Assembly (NCBI GenBank): GCA_900753715.1
Contig: CAAEAE010000015.1
Span: 1-64,000 of the forward strand
Origin: an uncultured Roseburia sp.
GTDB lineage: Bacteria > Bacillota_A > Clostridia > Lachnospirales > Lachnospiraceae
Direction: 5' to 3'
DNA: 64,000 nt
The translations under genes and the position numbers were made by a program. Each line of letters opens with the position of its first letter. The first letter of the stretch is position 1. Positions 60,550 through 64,000 of the stretch are shown here, piece after piece. The notes under the pieces were generated by a model, which was given only the letters and a program-made list of their open reading frames with translations, searched no databases and was not told the origin of the DNA.

Positions 60550-61275
60550 ATGGCTTTAATTACACCAATTGAAGATGGAAAAGTGGTAGAAACCACAACA
60601 GAAGATACCACTGCGAGCAATAATGACCTTGGTTATGACCAGTTTTTACAGTTGCTCTGTGCAGAGATGCAGTACCAGGATCCGTTAGAGCCTACCAGTA
60701 ATACTGAATATGTGGCACAGCTTGCAACATTCTCTCAGATGGAAGCAACTTTAAGTATGCAGAATACGCTTGAGAGCAGCAATGCAAATTCTCTTGTAGG
60801 ACAGTATGTAATCGTAAAATCAACTTCCAGCACAACCGGAGAGACAACTGCAGTAGCAGGGTTTGTAGATTACATCCAGTATGAGAATGGAACCCCTTAT
60901 TTAAGTATCAATGGAAGCCTTTATAAGGCATCAGATGTGTATGAGGTTGCAGATGTGGATTATATAGAGGCAGTGACACTGGCACAGTCCTTCATAGATG
61001 CAGTTGCACAGCTTCCGGCAGTAAGCAAACTCACGACTGCATGGCAGAAAGACGTGGAGAATCTTTCTACGGTATATAACAGTCTGACATCTTACCAGAA
61101 GTCATTCATTGACAGTGATACACTTACGACATTTAATGAACTGGTTGCAAAGATGAAAGAACTGGTTGCAGCGGCGAGCAGTACTGATAGTACAACAGAC
61201 AGTTCTGACAGTACGACAGACAGCTCTGACAGCACGACAAACAGTACAACAGATAGTACAGACAGCGACTCATAA
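60550..61275 (+). CDS. flgD: flagellar hook capping protein FlgD
   Basis: The 241-residue protein begins with the FlgD signature: LGYDQFLQLLCAEMQYQDPL and EPTSNTEYVAQLATFSQMEA. LVGQYVIVKSTSSTTGETTA and YENGTPYLSINGSLYKASDV follow. The usual Ig-like tail is replaced by a helical stretch (LTSYQKSFIDSDTLTTFNEL) and a low-complexity Ser/Thr/Asp tail of about 30 residues. ATG 60550 has AAAGGAGCGAAAA upstream and is preferred over an earlier start at 60514. FlgD caps the growing hook. Confidence 0.9.
   Translation: MALITPIEDGKVVETTTEDTTASNNDLGYDQFLQLLCAEMQYQDPLEPTSNTEYVAQLATFSQMEATLSMQNTLESSNANSLVGQYVIVKSTSSTTGETTAVAGFVDYIQYENGTPYLSINGSLYKASDVYEVADVDYIEAVTLAQSFIDAVAQLPAVSKLTTAWQKDVENLSTVYNSLTSYQKSFIDSDTLTTFNELVAKMKELVAAASSTDSTTDSSDSTTDSSDSTTNSTTDSTDSDS
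61184..61272 (+). repeat. microrepeat encoding the Ser/Thr/Asp tail of FlgD
   Basis: About nine imperfect copies of a 9- to 12-base unit built on AGTACnACAGACAG/AGTTCTGACAG run to the flgD stop. Such repeats can change length by slippage, so tail length may differ between strains. Confidence 0.65.
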
Positions 61276-61292
61276 GAAAGGAAGATGGGTTT

Positions 61293-61688
61293 ATGAATAA
61301 GATCGGGAACCGGTTTGCTTCGATAGAGCAGGTAACTGACCAGTATCTGAACCAGAAAAGCACGGATGCGGTAAAATCTTCCGGCGTCTCTTTTGAGGAA
61401 ATCCTAAAACAAAAGCAGGAGACTACTGGCGGTTTTGAACTGAAGTTCTCCAAACACGCAGCGATGCGCCTGTCAGATCGGAATATCAGTCTTTCCGATG
61501 AACAGAACGAGCGACTTCAGAACGGGGTTTATAAAGCAAATGAAAAAGGAATCAGGGAATCACTGGTTCTGATGGATTCGCTGGCATTTATTGTCAATGT
61601 TCCAAATAAAACAGTGGTGACAGCAATGAATCAGGCAGAATCTGAAGAAAATATTTTTACAAATATTGATGGCGCAGTCATTGTATAG
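61293..61688 (+). CDS. conserved flagellar operon protein (TIGR02530 type)
   Basis: The 131-residue protein has FKLSKHAAMRLSDRNI-type text (LKFSKHAAMRLSDRNISLSD) and ESLVLMDSLAFIVNVPNKTV, the hallmarks of the small protein that lies between flgD and flgE in many Firmicutes operons. The region with HAxxRLxxR is conserved; the biochemical role is unknown to me, possibly in hook assembly. AAGAAAGGAAG precedes the ATG. Confidence 0.9.
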   Translation: MNKIGNRFASIEQVTDQYLNQKSTDAVKSSGVSFEEILKQKQETTGGFELKFSKHAAMRLSDRNISLSDEQNERLQNGVYKANEKGIRESLVLMDSLAFIVNVPNKTVVTAMNQAESEENIFTNIDGAVIV

Positions 61689-61767
61689 CCGGACCTTAAG
61701 GAGGCAGAAATCCCCGACTGACAGAAGGGATTAAGACAGCGCACAGATTTAGGAGGTCAATTTAACT

Positions 61768-63450
61768 ATGATGAGATCAATGTACTCTGCTGTGTCAGGT
61801 TTAAAGACACATCAGACAAAGATGGACGTTATTGGTAACAATATTGCGAATGTAAATACGGTGGCATTTAAGTCATCTTCTGTAACGTTCAGTGATTTAT
61901 TATACCAGACCACATCCAACGCATCCGGTGCAAATGCAACAACCGGTGTCGGTGGTGTGAATGCTAAACAGATTGGTCTTGGTGCTACTACTGCATCTAC
62001 CAAAGTAAATATTACTTCTTCCGGTGCAGCGGAGACCACAGGTGACGGTCTGGATATTCGTTTATCTGATGCAAACACAACAAATTTCTTTATCGTAAAT
62101 AACGGTTCGGAGAACCTGTTTACAAGATCAGGTTCCTTCTATATTGATGGTTCCGGAAACCTTTGTATGACATCTACCGGTTATAACGTAATGGGATGGC
62201 AGGTAGATCCGACAACTGGCGAGATTCAGAAGGATACTGTATCGGCACTTCGTGTTATGAAGCAGGAGAACCTGACTTCTGCACCGGAGGCAACCACAAA
62301 CGGAACCGTATCCGGAATCCTTGATAAGAATGATTCCGATGTAACCAGTGAAGCGGGAAAAATTATGACACTGAACTTCTATGATGACCTTGGTTATCAG
62401 TATACTGCAAAATTCGCAATCCGTGCAGTGGACAAAGACCAGTGCGAATATACCGTTGAGCTGGCAAGCCTTTTGGATTCTAACGGAACAGATATCATTG
62501 CAGGTTTCACAGATGCCCAGAAAGCAAGCTTGTTCGGAAATCAGACAACAAGCAACAGCACATATACATTGCCGACATCTGCAACCGGATTGTCCAGCGG
62601 AGATTGTTATTATGATACAGGTACGTCAACCTATAATATCGTTCTTTCAAATGGAACGACAGCAGCATTGACACCGGATAATGCAACTAATCCGACCTCT
62701 TTCACTTACACAGATGAGAACGGTGCACAGCAGACGGTTACTCCTCAGGATGTTTTCGGCTTCACTGCACTTGAGTGGCAGAACATTCAGAACAATGCAA
62801 CCACAAACGTAACTGGTACGATGAACGGAGCAACCTACACAATTGCAAGCCCGACTGTCAACTATACCTTAAAGTTCAACACGGCAGACGGTACCTTTGA
62901 TTATATCAATATGTCAGGACAGGGAAAGGCTACTTTAAATCTTTCTTCTTCCGGATTATTTACAAACGGAAACTTCAAGGATATTTCCATTGACTTTACG
63001 ACCTGCTTAAACCAGAACAACGGTGGAAAATCTACAATCGGGGCTGATTCAGGAGATCTTGACGGAACAACCGGAAAAGGTAAAAAGTTAGGTGCCATGA
63101 TTGGTCTTTCAGTTGATACCAGCGGAAAGATTTACGGAACATACGATAATGGAAATACCACTCTGTTAGGACAGATTGCAACTGCACAGTTTGCAAACGC
63201 TTCTGGTCTTGAGAAAGTGGGAGATAACTGCTATACGACAACCTTGAACTCTGGTGATTTCGATGGAATCGGTGTGGATATTTCTGCAGATGGAAGCAAA
63301 ATGACAACCGGAGAGTTGGAAATGTCAAACGTAGATTTATCTACAGAGTTTACACAGATGATTATTACACAGCGTGGTTTCCAGGCAAACTCCCGTGTTA
63401 TTACTACTTCAGATACACTGCTTGAGGAACTTGTAAATCTGAAGAGATAG
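61768..63450 (+). CDS. flgE: flagellar hook protein FlgE
   Basis: The 560-residue protein starts MMRSMYSAVSGLKTHQTKMD and has VIGNNIANVNTVAFKSSSVT, the axial-protein N terminus. The hook domains have LFTRSGSFYIDGSGNLCMTS and YNVMGWQVDPTTGEIQ. The C-terminal helix includes SNVDLSTEFTQMIITQRGFQ and ANSRVITTSDTLLEELVNLK. It is longer than the 400-450 residues typical of many FlgE, with a Thr/Asn-rich variable insert (about residues 250-390). TAGGAGGTCAATTTAACT precedes the ATG; the second ATG (61771) is also possible. Confidence 0.94.
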   Translation: MMRSMYSAVSGLKTHQTKMDVIGNNIANVNTVAFKSSSVTFSDLLYQTTSNASGANATTGVGGVNAKQIGLGATTASTKVNITSSGAAETTGDGLDIRLSDANTTNFFIVNNGSENLFTRSGSFYIDGSGNLCMTSTGYNVMGWQVDPTTGEIQKDTVSALRVMKQENLTSAPEATTNGTVSGILDKNDSDVTSEAGKIMTLNFYDDLGYQYTAKFAIRAVDKDQCEYTVELASLLDSNGTDIIAGFTDAQKASLFGNQTTSNSTYTLPTSATGLSSGDCYYDTGTSTYNIVLSNGTTAALTPDNATNPTSFTYTDENGAQQTVTPQDVFGFTALEWQNIQNNATTNVTGTMNGATYTIASPTVNYTLKFNTADGTFDYINMSGQGKATLNLSSSGLFTNGNFKDISIDFTTCLNQNNGGKSTIGADSGDLDGTTGKGKKLGAMIGLSVDTSGKIYGTYDNGNTTLLGQIATAQFANASGLEKVGDNCYTTTLNSGDFDGIGVDISADGSKMTTGELEMSNVDLSTEFTQMIITQRGFQANSRVITTSDTLLEELVNLKR

Positions 63451-63480
63451 TATTGCTGATAGGGTAAAAAATTAAAATAT

Positions 63481-63524
63481 ATCTGGTAAAAGGTATTCAC
63501 ACCCGCTACCAGATGTGGTATACT
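63481..63524 (+). promoter_or_regulatory. internal promoter with inverted repeat between flgE and motA
   Basis: TTCACA (63496-63501) and TATACT (63519-63524) are 17 bases apart. ATCTGGTA (63481-63488) and TACCAGAT (63507-63514) form a perfect 8-bp inverted repeat spanning the -35 and spacer. It may give motA and later genes separate expression. Confidence 0.5.
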
Positions 63525-63564
63525 TTCCGTAAAGTTTAGTCCTTTGGTACAGGCTTTGGGCTAG

Positions 63565-63735
63565 ATTTTACGGATTAGCCATTGTGCATTCCGACATAAG
63601 GCGGAAGAAAATGCAAAAGAAAGTAGACAAGAAGTCGAAAGTTTAGTAAAATTAGGTACAAAAGAGAAAATAATGCATATTTTCACGGATGAAAAACCAG
63701 AAATAATCTGGAAACCAAAAATTCAGGGACGGTAG
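63565..63735 (+). pseudogene. open frame without a start codon between flgE and motA
   Basis: The frame is open for 56 codons after a TAG and ends at a TAG touching motA. It encodes a coherent Glu/Lys-rich sequence (HKAEENAKESRQEVESLVKL, then MHIFTDEKPEIIWKPKIQGR). There is no ATG, GTG or TTG before the ATG at 63673, which would leave 20 residues. It reads like the 3' remnant of a foreign gene. Upstream (63527-63606) two possible stems exist, CCGTAAA with TTTACGG and TTCCG with CGGAA. I do not recognise the sequence; it is not FlbD. Confidence 0.4.
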
Positions 63736-63744
63736 GTGGACAAA

Positions 63745-64000
63745 TTGGATATAGCTTCTTTATTGGGTCTTGTACTCGGCGGCGTAATGTTCATATTCGG
63801 TGTTATCTCAAACAGTGGTGTGGCTGGATTACATAGTATGTGGGATTATTCGTCTGCAATCATTACAATTGGTGGTTCAATTTCAGGTACGTTGGCATCA
63901 TTTAAGTTAAAGGATTTTCTTAATGGTTTAAAGTGTTTCACATTAACCATGAAAGAGAAAACGATGGATCCGGCAGTTACAATCAAAAATGTCCTGGATC
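63745..64000 (+). CDS. motA: flagellar motor stator protein MotA (3' end outside window)
   Basis: Eighty-five residues are visible before the window ends. They begin MDIASLLGLVLGGVMFIFGV, the first MotA membrane helix, followed by AGLHSMWDYSSAIITIGGSI, the second, and FKLKDFLNGLKCFTLTMKEK, the start of the cytoplasmic loop that contacts FliG. TTG 63745 is preferred, with GGTAGGTGG just before it; GTG 63736 in the same frame is possible. MotA forms the proton or sodium channel stator with MotB, expected next. Confidence 0.9.
   Translation, partial: MDIASLLGLVLGGVMFIFGVISNSGVAGLHSMWDYSSAIITIGGSISGTLASFKLKDFLNGLKCFTLTMKEKTMDPAVTIKNVLD

Overview
The window reads as a chromosome segment of a Gram-positive, low-to-mid GC anaerobe of the Clostridia, most likely a flagellated Lachnospiraceae of the Roseburia/Agathobacter/Eubacterium type. 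The support is: Firmicutes-style ribosome binding sites and TTGACA/TATAAT promoters; spore genes (cotJABC and a SigK-type sigma factor); an NfnAB-type transhydrogenase; the order comM-dprA-topA-codY running straight into a flagellar operon; and several large proteins of families (DUF5717, DUF5716) that I know mainly from Lachnospiraceae. Genus assignment is inference.

Layout. Bases 1 to about 3900 are the right end of a mobile element, probably a prophage: the tail of a repeat-bearing lysin-like protein, a run of small genes separated by GC-rich hairpins, two near-identical palindrome-bearing promoters, a ribbon-helix-helix regulator, and an IS30-family DDE transposase as the last gene before host DNA. 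Host sequence resumes with a preQ1-I riboswitch and the queuosine-precursor transporter gene queT, followed by argS and an alanine/sodium symporter (to 7.9 kb). From 8 to 26 kb there are metabolic and redox units: a LUD-domain protein, an ABC exporter, two CobW-family GTPases (one with a large histidine-rich loop, one fused to a DUF1980-like domain), a two-domain hemerythrin, nfnAB, asnB, a two-component system divergent from a small CXXC protein/ferredoxin-type membrane protein/thioredoxin lipoprotein operon, a LytTR regulator with a FliD-like protein, and an orphan CobD/HisC-like aminotransferase.

From 26 to 33 kb lies a four-gene operon of largely undescribed proteins: a 1190-residue DUF5717 protein, an Hsp70-like DUF5716 protein, a TPR protein and a membrane coiled-coil protein. 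It is the best candidate for an uncharacterised multi-protein system here. It is followed by a decayed GGDEF/EAL gene, cotJABC, a solute-binding lipoprotein paired with a chemoreceptor, gltX, a UvrD-type helicase, a DUF1292 gene, a glycogen-debranching-like GH13 protein that has lost all its catalytic residues, a DUF5662 gene, a SigK-type sigma factor without a pro-sequence, then comM, dprA, topA and codY.

From 51.5 kb to the end is the main flagellar operon: flgB, flgC, fliE, fliF, fliG, fliH, fliI, fliJ, a MotE-like gene, fliK, flgD, a small conserved flagellar operon gene, flgE and the start of motA. The operon promoter carries a perfect 11-bp inverted repeat. Between flgE and motA, where flbD is usual in related bacteria, there is instead a palindromic promoter, a structured stretch and an open frame without a start codon. 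CodY lies immediately upstream with a CodY-box-like site over its own promoter, linking nutrient sensing to this locus by position.
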